A stretch of 64,000 bases of DNA from an uncultured Pelagibacteraceae bacterium (lineage in GTDB: Bacteria; Pseudomonadota; Alphaproteobacteria; Pelagibacterales; Pelagibacteraceae), in the NCBI GenBank assembly GCA_902592445.1, contig CACJEN010000003.1, forward strand, positions 1 through 64,000, in the 5' to 3' direction. The position numbers and the translations under genes were made by a program. The notes beneath the pieces are model-generated. The model saw only the letters and a list, made by a program, of their open reading frames with translations. It did no database searches and was not told the origin of the DNA. Shown in pieces: positions 1 to 8,679 of the stretch (the first letter of the stretch is position 1; each line of letters starts with the position of its first letter).

Positions 1-1396
1 AAGGTGAAATATTATCTCCTCCAGGTGTAACTAATATATCTTTCTTTCTGTCCGTAATCTTGAGATAATCATTTTCAAATAAACCAATATCTCCTGTATG
101 TAGCCAACCGTCTTTTAATACTTTGTCTGTCTCTTCTTTGTTATTCCAATAGCCAAGCATTACATTCTCTCCTTTAACTAATATCTCGCCATCTTGAGCA
201 ATTTTTACCTCATTTCCTTTAAAAGGTGGTCCTACGGTTTCTACCCTAATATCGTTAAATGGATTACAGCTCACGACTGGAGAGGTTTCTGTTAATCCAT
301 AACCTTGTAATGTCGGTAGTCCGATGGCGTTAAGAAATGTTCCAACATCTTTATCTAAAGGACCTCCTCCAGAAACAAAAGCTTTTAGATTTCCTCCAAA
401 CTGAGACTTTATTTTTTTTCTAACAACATTTTCTAGGACAAAATCAAGAACATTATCAAATAATGAAAGTTGTTGTTTATTGATTTTCTTTTTTCCAATT
501 TGTAACATTTTAGAAATTAATTTCTTTTTTAAGCCTGTTGCTTTATTAAATGCCGAATTAATTTTTTGATATAGGTTCTGATAAAATCTTGGAACAGCTG
601 TCATTATGTGTGGTTTACAATCATTCATATTTTTAATTAATTTCTCAATACTTTCAGCGTAGAATACTTTTGCGCCCACACAGATTTGAACAAATTGAAC
701 TGCATGCTCATAAGAATGTGACAACGGTAACCATGTTAAGAACCTAGAATTTTTAGAAATAATAGGCTCCAATATTTCTATTGCTCCCTCGCAATTGTTA
801 AGTATACCACCGTGACTTAAAATGACTCCTTTTGGATTTCCTTGTGTTCCAGAAGTATAAATTATGCAAGCAGGATCTTTTCTTGTAATATCTATTTTAG
901 ATGGTGGAGAGTCAGAAACATTATTTTTTAAATTTAAATTTTTCAAATTAAGATATTTATCTTTGTCAATTTTAAGTTCTTCAAATGAAATAATTTTTTT
1001 AATTGTATTATTATTTTTAAGTATGTTTTCAACTTTAGAATATTGATCTTGATTAGAAATAATTAAAACTTTTGGCTGGCAATTATTGATAATATATTCG
1101 TAATCTTTCTCAACATATGTAGTATAAGCTGGAACTGTAATTGAACCAGACAACATTATCGAAAGATCAGAAATCATCCACTCTGGTCTATTTTCAGAAA
1201 TCAGTAAGCATCTATCCCCCTTTTGATTAATATTACTTATCTCTTTTGAGAGTTTTAGAATGTTATTTTTTGTTTCCTCCCAGGTAAAAGATCTTTGATT
1301 ATTGTTAAGAGGTGTTAAAAAAATACTATTCTTATCTTGTAATTTGTATCTTTCAAAAAAGAGTTCTAATAAATTATTTATTTCACTTACTTTCAT
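1..1396 (-). CDS. Long-chain acyl-CoA synthetase (AMP-binding), 3' end beyond window
   Basis: Activates long-chain fatty acids to acyl-CoA through an acyl-adenylate. The reading frame starts at the ATG at 1396 and is still open at base 1, so about 465 N-terminal residues are visible and the C-terminal cap lies outside. The AMP-binding P-loop reads YTSGTQGNPKGV, followed by SHSYEHA, a GYGLTETSP adenylation motif, and HTGD...TDRKKDILVTPGG near the edge. The VPAYTTY and LKGENVMLGYW-like segments fit the long-chain (FAA1/COG1022) class rather than acetyl-CoA synthetase. The tRNA-Leu gene lies just upstream on the same strand. Family is certain; chain-length preference is inferred. Confidence 0.9.
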   Translation of the reverse strand, partial: MKVSEINNLLELFFERYKLQDKNSIFLTPLNNNQRSFTWEETKNNILKLSKEISNINQKGDRCLLISENRPEWMISDLSIMLSGSITVPAYTTYVEKDYEYIINNCQPKVLIISNQDQYSKVENILKNNNTIKKIISFEELKIDKDKYLNLKNLNLKNNVSDSPPSKIDITRKDPACIIYTSGTQGNPKGVILSHGGILNNCEGAIEILEPIISKNSRFLTWLPLSHSYEHAVQFVQICVGAKVFYAESIEKLIKNMNDCKPHIMTAVPRFYQNLYQKINSAFNKATGLKKKLISKMLQIGKKKINKQQLSLFDNVLDFVLENVVRKKIKSQFGGNLKAFVSGGGPLDKDVGTFLNAIGLPTLQGYGLTETSPVVSCNPFNDIRVETVGPPFKGNEVKIAQDGEILVKGENVMLGYWNNKEETDKVLKDGWLHTGDIGLFENDYLKITDRKKDILVTPGGDNISP

Positions 1397-1403
1397 AAAT
1401 TTT

Positions 1404-1490
1404 TGGTGGGCAAAGAGAGAATCGAACTCTCACAGTATTGCTACTATTGGATTTTGAGTCCAACGCGTCTACCAGTTCCGCCATTCGCCC
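1404..1490 (-). tRNA. tRNA-Leu (anticodon CAA)
   Basis: Read on the minus strand the gene begins GGGCGAA and ends TTTGCCC-A-CCA, giving a seven-pair acceptor stem (one G-U), a discriminator A and an encoded CCA (1404-1406). The anticodon arm TTGGA-CTCAAAA-TCCAA gives anticodon CAA. A long variable arm and the GTTCGATTC T-loop fit a class II leucine tRNA. The length is 87 nt with CCA. A five-pair hairpin (1492-1505) sits one base before the mature 5' end. Confidence 0.97.
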
Positions 1491-1555
1491 TCAGTCTAAA
1501 GACTGCATTGATTTTAATAATAGTATTAAAACATTTATTATATTAAAAGAAAAAT

Positions 1556-2164
1556 ATGTTTAAAGAGCTGTACAGGAAATCAATTGAATTAGCTGCTCAT
1601 AAAAGTTCAAAATTTTTTCTAGCTATTATATCATTTATAGAAAGTTTTATTTTTCCAATACCTCCAGATGTATTAATCATTCCAATGACAATAGCGAAAA
1701 GGCATGAATGGTACAGAATTGCTCTAATCGCAACAATATCATCGGTACTGGGTGCATGCTTAGGTTATCTAATTGGCTACATTTTTTTTAACGAAATAGG
1801 TTTAAAAATATTTGAATTATATGGTGTTGATAATGCATCTTTTTTAAAAGATAAGGTTTCTAGTGAGGGAGGTGTCATCGCATGGATGACCTTACTTGCT
1901 ATTGCAGGGTTTACGCCAATCCCTTTTAAACTATTAACAATAACAAGTGGCTTTGTGCATTTTAATATTTTTTATTTTATTATTATTTCATTTTTAACCA
2001 GAGGATCTAGGTTTTTTTTAATTGCTTTTTTAATAGGAAATTTTGGTGCTGCCATGCGTAGAATTATTGAAAAAAAATTGATAAAAGTTTCAATAATTGC
2101 GTCTATTGTAATAATTGTTTTTGCTTTATTAATATACAATTTTTTAGAAAATTTTATAAGTTGA
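1556..2164 (+). CDS. YqaA/DedA-type SNARE-associated membrane protein
   Basis: A 202-residue polytopic inner-membrane protein. Hydrophobic segments cover most of the chain. The family signature is visible as ESFIFPIPPDVLI near residue 30 and FTPIPFKLLTITSGF near residue 120, with the characteristic prolines and glycines of the YqaA branch of the DedA/SNARE-associated superfamily. Relatives are implicated in membrane homeostasis or lipid flipping; the exact substrate is unknown. The start is the ATG at 1556. The TGA stop shares one base with the ATG of the DsbB gene, so the two are probably translated together. Confidence 0.8.
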   Translation: MFKELYRKSIELAAHKSSKFFLAIISFIESFIFPIPPDVLIIPMTIAKRHEWYRIALIATISSVLGACLGYLIGYIFFNEIGLKIFELYGVDNASFLKDKVSSEGGVIAWMTLLAIAGFTPIPFKLLTITSGFVHFNIFYFIIISFLTRGSRFFLIAFLIGNFGAAMRRIIEKKLIKVSIIASIVIIVFALLIYNFLENFIS

Positions 2165-2640
2165 TGAATATTTTTTTGAGCAGAAAAAGTTTATATTTAG
2201 TAATTTTAGGATATTCTATTTTTGCAATTATCTACGCTTTGTATGTAGAATATTATTTAAATTATCAGCCATGTAAATTATGTCTTTATCAGAGAGTTCC
2301 TTTTATTTTATCAATTTTTGTAAGTTTTGTTGGATTTAATTTTCCAAAAAAAGATGAGGTATTGATTTTACTAATAACAACATTTGCTGTTAGTATGATA
2401 ATTTCTGGATACCATTTTGGTATAGAAAACAATATTTTTGAAGAATTTAAGGGTTGCAGTAACAATTCTTTAAATATTACAGATAAAGCTGATTTATTAA
2501 AAAGTTTAAATCAGACATTACCAAGTTGTAAAGATATATCTTTTACTTTATTCGGTATATCTCTAGCAGGATTAAACTTTTTGTCCTCTTTATTAATTCT
2601 TATTTATTCAGTAAGAACCCTTGTTTATGAAAAAAACTAA
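2164..2640 (+). CDS. dsbB: DsbB-family disulfide bond formation protein
   Basis: An inner-membrane quinone-dependent oxidase that would recharge a periplasmic thiol oxidase. The protein has four hydrophobic segments, the first periplasmic cysteine pair in QPCKLCLYQR (CxxC) and a second pair split between KGCSNN and LPSCKD, matching the DsbB layout. The ATG at 2164 overlaps the upstream TGA by one base and is preferred; a TTG at 2161 would add one residue. Length is about 158 residues, usual for the family. The 3' end overlaps coq7 by 14 bases. DsbB-like short proteins vary between species, so the partner is inferred. Confidence 0.85.
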   Translation: MNIFLSRKSLYLVILGYSIFAIIYALYVEYYLNYQPCKLCLYQRVPFILSIFVSFVGFNFPKKDEVLILLITTFAVSMIISGYHFGIENNIFEEFKGCSNNSLNITDKADLLKSLNQTLPSCKDISFTLFGISLAGLNFLSSLLILIYSVRTLVYEKN

Positions 2641-3160
2641 TTCAAAAAAAGTAGAGGAGTTCATCCGTGTAGATCATGCTGGTGAAAGAGGTGCAGTAAA
2701 AATTTATGAGGGACAACTGTTAGCTTTAAAAACAATCTGTAAAGATAGCAAACTTGAAAAAATAATTGAAGAAATGAAAGTTCATGAACTAGAGCATAAG
2801 AATTATTTCGAAGCAGAAATAAAAAAAAGAGATATTTCTCCAACAAAACTATTACCGCTCTGGGATTTGTTAGGTGTGGGTTTAGGATTTGGATCAACAA
2901 TTTTAGGTAGAAAAGCTGCTATGTTGTGCACTGCATCTGTTGAAGAGGTAATTGATAGACATTATAAAGATCAAATTGATCAACTTGGATCAGATGAAGA
3001 AGAGCTAAAAAATAAAATCATTAAATTTAGACAGGATGAACTTCACCATAAAGATATTGCTTATGAAAAAGGTGCTACTAAAAAAGGTTTATACTCCTTA
3101 TTAGACAAGATAATTAAAACTGGTTCTAAAGCTGCAATAAAAATTTCTGAAAAAATATAA
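2627..3160 (+). CDS. coq7: Demethoxyubiquinone hydroxylase (Coq7 family)
   Basis: A diiron monooxygenase for the last hydroxylation in ubiquinone synthesis. The di-iron ligands are visible in two repeats: RVDHAGERGA with HELEH in the first half, and ASVEEVIDRHY with DELHHKD in the second, the Coq7/CAT5 pattern. The protein has 177 residues from the ATG at 2627; a TTG six bases earlier is less likely. The start lies inside the end of dsbB and the stop directly abuts the convergent HNH gene with no gap. Together with ubiE and ubiB in this window it supports aerobic ubiquinone production. Confidence 0.93.
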   Translation: MKKTNSKKVEEFIRVDHAGERGAVKIYEGQLLALKTICKDSKLEKIIEEMKVHELEHKNYFEAEIKKRDISPTKLLPLWDLLGVGLGFGSTILGRKAAMLCTASVEEVIDRHYKDQIDQLGSDEEELKNKIIKFRQDELHHKDIAYEKGATKKGLYSLLDKIIKTGSKAAIKISEKI

Positions 3161-3730
3161 TTAAGGTTCTAATTCTACATCCCAGTACAGATAATCCATC
3201 CAGCTTTTATGCAAAAAATTAGGCGGAAAATTTCTTCCATTTTTATGAAGATCTTCTGTAGTTGGTTCATATGGCCATTGAAAAAGAGACATTCCAGAAC
3301 TTTTAAGTAGCCTGCCTCCTTTCTTTACATTACATGACGAGCATGCTGTTACCACATTATTCCAATCAGTTTTTCCACCTTTAGACCTTGGTAGCAAATG
3401 GTCAAAGGTTAATTCATTTTTACTTCCACAATATTGGCAACTAAACTTATCTCTTAAAAAAACGTTAAACCTTGTAAAATTTGGATTTGCTTGGGGTTTA
3501 ATAAATGATTTCAAAGCTATTACGCTAGGTAATTTCATACTGTAAGAAGGGCTTCTTACAGTTCGATCATAATAGCTTACAATTGAAACTCTATCTAAAA
3601 AAACAGACTTGATAGAATCTTGCCAACTCCATAATGATAATGGATAATAACTTAAAGGTCGGTAATCAGCATTTAAGACTAATGCTGGACATTTTTCTAA
3701 TGATAGATTTTGATCAGAATTAAAAACCAT
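3161..3730 (-). CDS. HNH endonuclease domain protein
   Basis: A 189-residue protein with a C-terminal HNH fold: a zinc-knuckle pair CQYCG, then LTFDHLLPRSKGG (the DH of the HNH motif), NWNNVV-like Asn and CSSCNVKKGG (second CxxC). The N-terminal half is the conserved extension typical of chromosomal alphaproteobacterial HNH proteins (VLNADYRPLSYYPLSLWSW). No intron, intein or restriction partner is nearby, so this is the common stand-alone housekeeping version of unknown role. The stop abuts coq7 tail-to-tail. Confidence 0.88.
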   Translation of the reverse strand: MVFNSDQNLSLEKCPALVLNADYRPLSYYPLSLWSWQDSIKSVFLDRVSIVSYYDRTVRSPSYSMKLPSVIALKSFIKPQANPNFTRFNVFLRDKFSCQYCGSKNELTFDHLLPRSKGGKTDWNNVVTACSSCNVKKGGRLLKSSGMSLFQWPYEPTTEDLHKNGRNFPPNFLHKSWMDYLYWDVELEP

Positions 3731-3792
3731 ACTAAAGTTTATCTTATAAAAATTTATATTTCAATCCAGGATGTTTAATAAAGAATATTTTT

Positions 3793-4449
3793 TTATGATT
3801 TTAAATTTTTTTTTATAAAATTTAATGCCGCACTTGATGCTTCAATTGGGATATGATGGCCACAATTTTCTATCATTAAAGTTTGAATATTTAATTTATT
3901 TCTAATTAAAAAGTCTTTTGCATCTAATAAGTAATTCGGAGATACTACTTCATCTAAACTTCCGTGAATAAGCATAATTTTTGGTTTTGATTTTAATCTT
4001 AATGATATATCGTCTTTACTAATAATTTTTCCTGAAAAACCAACTACACAATTGAAACTTTCTTCGCATGTTAGTCCAATATTTAATGACATCATGCAGC
4101 CTTGACTAAAACCAGAAATGCAAATTTGAGAATTTTTTAGATTATATTCATGCTTAATTTCTTCGATGAATTTATTGATCATATTTTCTGCTTTATGGGC
4201 TTCATTAAGAACATAATTTTCATCATCCTTTGATAAATCAAACCACTGAAAACCTACCGGATTTATAGGGCAGGTCTCGTGACCATCTGGGCATAAGAAT
4301 ACCGTATTTTTTAAAAACCTTTTCCAATTGAGAGTTAACATACTAATGTCTTTACCATCACCACCATAACCATGAAGTAAAATAACTGCATTTTTTATTT
4401 CCTCACCTTCTTCTGGTTTTACAATTGTTGTATTTAGGCAAAATGTCAT
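3793..4449 (-). CDS. Carboxylesterase/phospholipase-type alpha/beta hydrolase
   Basis: A serine hydrolase of the carboxylesterase/phospholipase (Abhydrolase_2) family, 218 residues. The nucleophile elbow is GFSQG, the acid is in LIHGSLDEVVSP, and the catalytic histidine is in CGHHIP. The oxyanion region HGYGGDG is near residue 27. No signal peptide is visible, so it is probably cytoplasmic. The substrate is unknown; relatives act on short acyl esters or lysophospholipids. It lies alone between the HNH gene and a divergent small membrane gene. Confidence 0.85.
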   Translation of the reverse strand: MTFCLNTTIVKPEEGEEIKNAVILLHGYGGDGKDISMLTLNWKRFLKNTVFLCPDGHETCPINPVGFQWFDLSKDDENYVLNEAHKAENMINKFIEEIKHEYNLKNSQICISGFSQGCMMSLNIGLTCEESFNCVVGFSGKIISKDDISLRLKSKPKIMLIHGSLDEVVSPNYLLDAKDFLIRNKLNIQTLMIENCGHHIPIEASSAALNFIKKNLKS

Positions 4450-4498
4450 AGAGAATAAAATATGTTTTTTTATTTTAAAAAGAAACTACAATCAAATA

Positions 4499-4699
4499 AT
4501 GGTTTCAGAAATTTTAGTGAAAATAGTAGCAGTCATTTTACTCATTTCAGTAGCAGTTGTTTTGATTCTAGGGATCAAAACTTTATTTAAAGGAAATGAA
4601 GATAAAAAATATTCAAATAAACTTATGCAATTAAGAGTTTTACTTCAGTTCATTGCTATCATTGTCTTAGTAGGTTTAGCATATTTTTTTAAGAATTAA
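4499..4699 (+). CDS. Twin-transmembrane-helix small protein (HIG1-like)
   Basis: A 66-residue protein with two hydrophobic helices (about residues 7-28 and 46-63) joined by a short polar loop with GNEDKKYSNKLMQLRV, which matches the alphaproteobacterial HIG_1_N family. Mitochondrial relatives associate with respiratory supercomplexes; a bacterial role has not been settled. The ATG start directly follows a short divergent intergenic region. Its last 11 bases overlap the 3' end of the convergent tlpA-like gene. Confidence 0.8.
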   Translation: MVSEILVKIVAVILLISVAVVLILGIKTLFKGNEDKKYSNKLMQLRVLLQFIAIIVLVGLAYFFKN

Positions 4700-5225
4700 C
4701 TATACTCTTTAACCATTCTAAAAATTGTTTATCTAAAAAATCAATTGATCCAATTATTCTAGATATCTCATGTCCTTCTTTATCTATTATAATTGTTGTT
4801 GGTACACCTCTTAGTTTAAACTTTTTTGCAAGATCTCCGCTTGGGCCACTAAATATTTCTAAATTGTCTATGCCGAGTTCATCAAAAAACATCTTAGATT
4901 TTTCATATTCCTCTTCACCAATATTTATTGGAATTATATTTATTTTTTTTAATTCGGGAATATTTTTTATATTATTCAAGGATGGCATTTCCTCCTTGCA
5001 AGGCGCACACCAAGTTGCCCAAAAATTAATTAAACTTATATTATTCTTAAACTCTTCTAGGGTTTTTTTGTTATTAAGTGAGTCAAAAAAGTATACTTCT
5101 TTAATTATTTTTTTTTCTTCATGAATTATCAAGTTTTTAATATTAGGTTGCTCTATTGAATATGAAGTCCCAGATGATATTAAGTATAAAAAAATAGTAA
5201 AATAATAAAAATTTTTAAATTTCAT
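4689..5225 (-). CDS. tlpA: TlpA-like periplasmic thioredoxin
   Basis: A membrane-anchored or secreted thiol-disulfide reductase of 178 residues. An N-terminal hydrophobic stretch (residues 5-22) serves as signal or anchor, followed by the redox motif NFWATWCAPCKEEMP and the cis-Pro loop RGVPTTIIID. TlpA proteins reduce cysteines of cytochrome oxidase or cytochrome c maturation partners. It diverges from argH with 22 bases between the starts, an arrangement also common in other alphaproteobacteria. The 3' end overlaps the small HIG1-like gene by 11 bases. Confidence 0.88.
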   Translation of the reverse strand: MKFKNFYYFTIFLYLISSGTSYSIEQPNIKNLIIHEEKKIIKEVYFFDSLNNKKTLEEFKNNISLINFWATWCAPCKEEMPSLNNIKNIPELKKINIIPINIGEEEYEKSKMFFDELGIDNLEIFSGPSGDLAKKFKLRGVPTTIIIDKEGHEISRIIGSIDFLDKQFLEWLKSIVNS

Positions 5226-5247
5226 TTAATAAAAATGATTAATTATC

Positions 5248-6645
5248 ATGACTAAAAATAAAAACAATCAGCCAATTTGGAGTTCTAGAATAAAAATTAA
5301 CTCTAATAACCTATTCAGAAAAGTTGGTGGATCACTAGATATAGATAAAAGATTATTTAACGAAGACATATCTGCATCGATTGTTCATACAGAAATGCTA
5401 TTTAAGCAAAAAATAATAAACTTTAAAATTAAAAATAAGATTGTGTGGGGTTTGAATAGAATAAAAAATGAAATTATAAAAAAAAAATTTCCCTTTGATA
5501 AAAATCTTGAAGATATTCATATGAATATTGAAAAAAGATTGTTTGATTTGATTGGTGAGGATGCTGGATTTATACATACCGCAAGATCTAGAAATGATCA
5601 GGTAATCACTGATTTTAAAATATGGTTAAAAAAATCTACATATGAAATAACTAAAACACTTGATGGCCTTATAAGTACGATTCTGAGAGTTGCAGATAAA
5701 AATATAAAAACAGTCATGCCTGGTTTTACTCACTTAAAAAATGCTCAACCAATTTCATTTGCACATTATATGATGGCTTACGTCGAAATGTTCAAAAGAG
5801 ATAAAAAAAGATTTAAGTATAATTTAAACGCTCTAAATGAAAATCCACTTGGTGTAGCTGCTTTATCAGGAACTTCATTTAACATTGATAGAAACTTCAC
5901 AACAAAAAAGCTCAATTTTTCAAAACCAACTGATAATTCTATAGATACTGTTTCTGATAGAGATTTTGTTTTAGATTTTCTCTATGCATGTTCAGCCTGT
6001 TCAATACACATGTCAAGAATTGCTGAAGAATTCATAATTTGGAACTCAGATGCCTATAATCTAATACATTTAAATGACAAAATTGTAACTGGTTCATCAA
6101 TTATGCCTCAAAAAAAAAACCCAGACCCACTCGAATATTTAAGAGGTAAGACAGGGTCATCTTTTGGGAATCTTTTTTCAATGCTCACAATTTTAAAAGG
6201 GCTTCCTTTGTCTTACTTTAAAGACTTACAAGATGATAAAGAATTAGTTTTTAAATCATATGATCAGCTCAAAATTTCCTTAACCCTTTTAAAAGATATA
6301 TTTAAAAATTTTTCAGTTAATAAGAAAGAAATGCTTAGTCTCGCAAATAAAGGTTACCTAACAGCTACAGACCTAGCAGATTACATGGTCAGAGAATTAA
6401 ACTATCCTTTTAGAAAATCGTATTTACAAACATCAAAAATTATTAACTTTGCAGAAAAAAATGGCAAATCTCTAAGTGATCTTACAATAAATGAAATAAA
6501 CAAAGTTGAGCCAAAACTTAAAAGTGATGTTCTTAAAATATTTGATCTGAATTACTCAATAAATTCGAAAACTTCTCATGGTGGAACATCTTTTGGTAAT
6601 ATAAAGAAGATGATAAGAAGATATAAAAAAAATAATGAAAAATAA
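5248..6645 (+). CDS. argH: Argininosuccinate lyase
   Basis: Catalyses the last step of arginine synthesis, splitting argininosuccinate to arginine and fumarate. The 465-residue protein has the superfamily signatures: HTARSRNDQ (110-118), the catalytic-His segment THLKNAQP (161-168) and the flexible signature loop GSSIMPQKKNPD (282-293). Length is normal. It begins 22 bases from the divergent tlpA-like gene, and its last codons overlap the LptM-like ORF. Followed by the lptM-lysA pair in one probable operon. Confidence 0.97.
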   Translation: MTKNKNNQPIWSSRIKINSNNLFRKVGGSLDIDKRLFNEDISASIVHTEMLFKQKIINFKIKNKIVWGLNRIKNEIIKKKFPFDKNLEDIHMNIEKRLFDLIGEDAGFIHTARSRNDQVITDFKIWLKKSTYEITKTLDGLISTILRVADKNIKTVMPGFTHLKNAQPISFAHYMMAYVEMFKRDKKRFKYNLNALNENPLGVAALSGTSFNIDRNFTTKKLNFSKPTDNSIDTVSDRDFVLDFLYACSACSIHMSRIAEEFIIWNSDAYNLIHLNDKIVTGSSIMPQKKNPDPLEYLRGKTGSSFGNLFSMLTILKGLPLSYFKDLQDDKELVFKSYDQLKISLTLLKDIFKNFSVNKKEMLSLANKGYLTATDLADYMVRELNYPFRKSYLQTSKIINFAEKNGKSLSDLTINEINKVEPKLKSDVLKIFDLNYSINSKTSHGGTSFGNIKKMIRRYKKNNEK

Positions 6646-6751
6646 AATAATTATAATTTTAATGTGCTTAGTGATTCTGACGGCATGTGGTAGAAAGGGA
6701 GATCCTGAATATCAAGCGAATGATACTAGAACTGTCACTTATAACTTCTAA
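6635..6751 (+). CDS. lptM: Small LptM-like lipoprotein (38 aa)
   Basis: A 38-residue lipoprotein precursor. A hydrophobic signal (residues 4-16) ends in the lipobox LTAC, followed by the diagnostic GRKGDPE, close to the CGRKGPL-type segment of the LptM/YifL/LppL family. LptM assists LptD maturation in Escherichia coli. The location between argH and lysA is typical, and homologues commonly sit next to lysA or dapF. The ATG overlaps the end of argH by 11 bases and the TAA shares one base with the lysA ATG. The assignment rests on motif and context; function here is inferred. Confidence 0.8.
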   Translation: MKNKIIIILMCLVILTACGRKGDPEYQANDTRTVTYNF

Positions 6752-7965
6752 TGAGGTATAAAAATAATAATTATTTTATTGAAAATATTAGTCTTGATAA
6801 ACTTGCAATAAAATATTCCACACCTTTATATTGTTATTCATATAATAAGTTAAAAAGTAACATTATAAATTTCTTTAAATATTTTAAAAAGTTTTCTCCA
6901 TTAGTTTGTTTTGCAATTAAATCAAATACAAATCTTAATTTAATAAGGGAGATAAAGAATTTTGGACTTGGTGCAGATGTGGTATCAAAAGGAGAACTTA
7001 TGCTAGCGCTTAAGGCAGGGATTAACAAAAAAAAGATAGTATTTTCTGGGGTTGGAAAAACTGAGAGTGAACTCAAATTTGCGATAGAAAAAAAGATATT
7101 ACTGATAAATTCTGAGTCTGAAAGTGAGATAAAAATTATTGAAAAAATAGCCAAGAAAAAAAATGTGGTTGTAAATATTGGAATTAGATTAAATCCAAAT
7201 ACTGATGCAAATACCTTGAAACAAATTTCAACTGGAAAAAAAGAAAATAAATTTGGAGTGGATGAGAAAACATTTTTAAAATTAGTTTCTGTCTTAAGAA
7301 TGTCAAAAAACGTCAAATTAAAATGCCTAAGTGTACATATTGGTAGTCAAATTACTGATCACAAACCATATGAGAAAATGCTTAAAGCTGTTGATAAAAT
7401 AATTAATAAAGCAAAATTTAATTTTGAATATATTGATTTAGGCGGTGGCATGGGAATATCATATGAAAAAAATCAAAAAAAACTGAATTATAAAAAATAT
7501 AAATTAGCAATTGAAAAATTTTTAAGAAAGAATAATTCAAAACTTATTTTTGAACCTGGCAGATCAATAGTTGGGAATACTGCAATTTTAATATCTAGGG
7601 TAATATATTTAAAGGAAACTAGTAAAAAAATTTTTGTAATTTTAGATGCTGGGATGAATGATATGATGAGACCTGCTTTATATGGAGCTAAACATCAAAT
7701 ATTACCTGCCTTTAAAAATAAAAAAAAATCAAAAAAGAGTTATGAGTTCGTTGGACCAATTTGCGAAACTACAGATAAATTCTTATCTGTAAGCAATTTT
7801 AGTAAATTAAAAGAAAGAGATTTAATTTTTATAAGTGATGTAGGCGCATATGGTTCTTCTTTAAGCTCGAATTATAATATAAGGCCAAAACCAAGTGAAA
7901 TATTAATAAATAAATCCAAAATAACTATTTTAAAAAAAAGACAAAAATTAGAAGATATAATCTAA
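6751..7965 (+). CDS. lysA: Diaminopimelate decarboxylase
   Basis: Converts meso-diaminopimelate to lysine, the last step of lysine synthesis. The PLP-binding lysine is in CFAIKSNTN (near residue 57), with HIGSQ, DLGGGMGISY for phosphate binding, EPGRSIVGN, and the C-terminal GPICETTDKF that supplies the Cys-Glu pair, all in the alanine-racemase-like fold type III order. The length of 404 residues is typical. The start is translationally coupled to lptM (one-base overlap). With dapB at 51.7 kb it marks a complete late lysine pathway in the genome. Confidence 0.96.
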   Translation: MRYKNNNYFIENISLDKLAIKYSTPLYCYSYNKLKSNIINFFKYFKKFSPLVCFAIKSNTNLNLIREIKNFGLGADVVSKGELMLALKAGINKKKIVFSGVGKTESELKFAIEKKILLINSESESEIKIIEKIAKKKNVVVNIGIRLNPNTDANTLKQISTGKKENKFGVDEKTFLKLVSVLRMSKNVKLKCLSVHIGSQITDHKPYEKMLKAVDKIINKAKFNFEYIDLGGGMGISYEKNQKKLNYKKYKLAIEKFLRKNNSKLIFEPGRSIVGNTAILISRVIYLKETSKKIFVILDAGMNDMMRPALYGAKHQILPAFKNKKKSKKSYEFVGPICETTDKFLSVSNFSKLKERDLIFISDVGAYGSSLSSNYNIRPKPSEILINKSKITILKKRQKLEDII

Positions 7966-7977
7966 TTTTTGAACAAA

Positions 7978-8679
7978 ATGATAAGAAATATATTATTTTC
8001 ATTTTTTTTCTTTACTGGGATAGTACTTATATCAATTCTCTTTTTTCCCTCTCTAATGTTTCCTCAAAAAATTGTATTATTTGGTGGTAAATTATTTGGT
8101 TATTGGTCAAGTTTTTGTCTGAAATTTTTCTTGAATACTAAAATTAATATCAAAGGAAAAGAAAACATTATTGATAATACAAAATTTTTCATTGCTTCTT
8201 CTCATCAATCGATGTTTGAAACTTTTTTTTTACAAACTATTTTCAACTCACCAAGATTCATACTTAAATATGAATTATTAAAAATACCAGTATTTGGTTG
8301 GTATTTAAGTAAAATTGGATCAATTTCTGTAAACAGAAATAAAATATCTAAAGATAATATTGGTCTTATAGATAAAATTAAAAATGCTGTAATTACATCA
8401 GATAGACCAATTATTATATTTCCTCAAGGAACTAGGGTATTACCAGATGAAAGAGTTCCATTTAAAAAAGGTGTTGGAAGAATTTATAGTGAATTAAATA
8501 TAAAGTGTCAGCCCATAGCAATAAACTCTGGTACTGTGTGGCCAAAAAAGGGAAGTTTAATTAAAAATAAAACTATAACAATTTCAATACTAAAAGCTAT
8601 TGAACCAGGACTACATTCTAAAGAATTCATTAACTTAATTGAAAAAAAAATATACTCCGAATTACATAATATTAATTAG
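7978..8679 (+). CDS. plsC: 1-acyl-sn-glycerol-3-phosphate acyltransferase (PlsC family)
   Basis: Acylates lysophosphatidic acid to phosphatidic acid at the inner membrane. Visible motifs are SSHQSMFET (the HX4E catalytic block, with E in place of D as is usual in many PlsC proteins), FPQGTR (motif III) and an N-terminal hydrophobic helix with FPSLMFP. About 233 residues from the ATG at 7978; an in-frame TTG at 7969 would add three residues and cannot be excluded. It follows lysA by 12 bases and overlaps dnaN tail-to-tail by four bases. Confidence 0.88.
   Translation: MIRNILFSFFFFTGIVLISILFFPSLMFPQKIVLFGGKLFGYWSSFCLKFFLNTKINIKGKENIIDNTKFFIASSHQSMFETFFLQTIFNSPRFILKYELLKIPVFGWYLSKIGSISVNRNKISKDNIGLIDKIKNAVITSDRPIIIFPQGTRVLPDERVPFKKGVGRIYSELNIKCQPIAINSGTVWPKKGSLIKNKTITISILKAIEPGLHSKEFINLIEKKIYSELHNIN

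Noticed and set aside
6834-7316. Minus-strand ORF within lysA
   Set aside because: A shadow of lysA: long antisense frames are common where the coding strand is Lys/Asn/Ile-rich, and no domain is visible.
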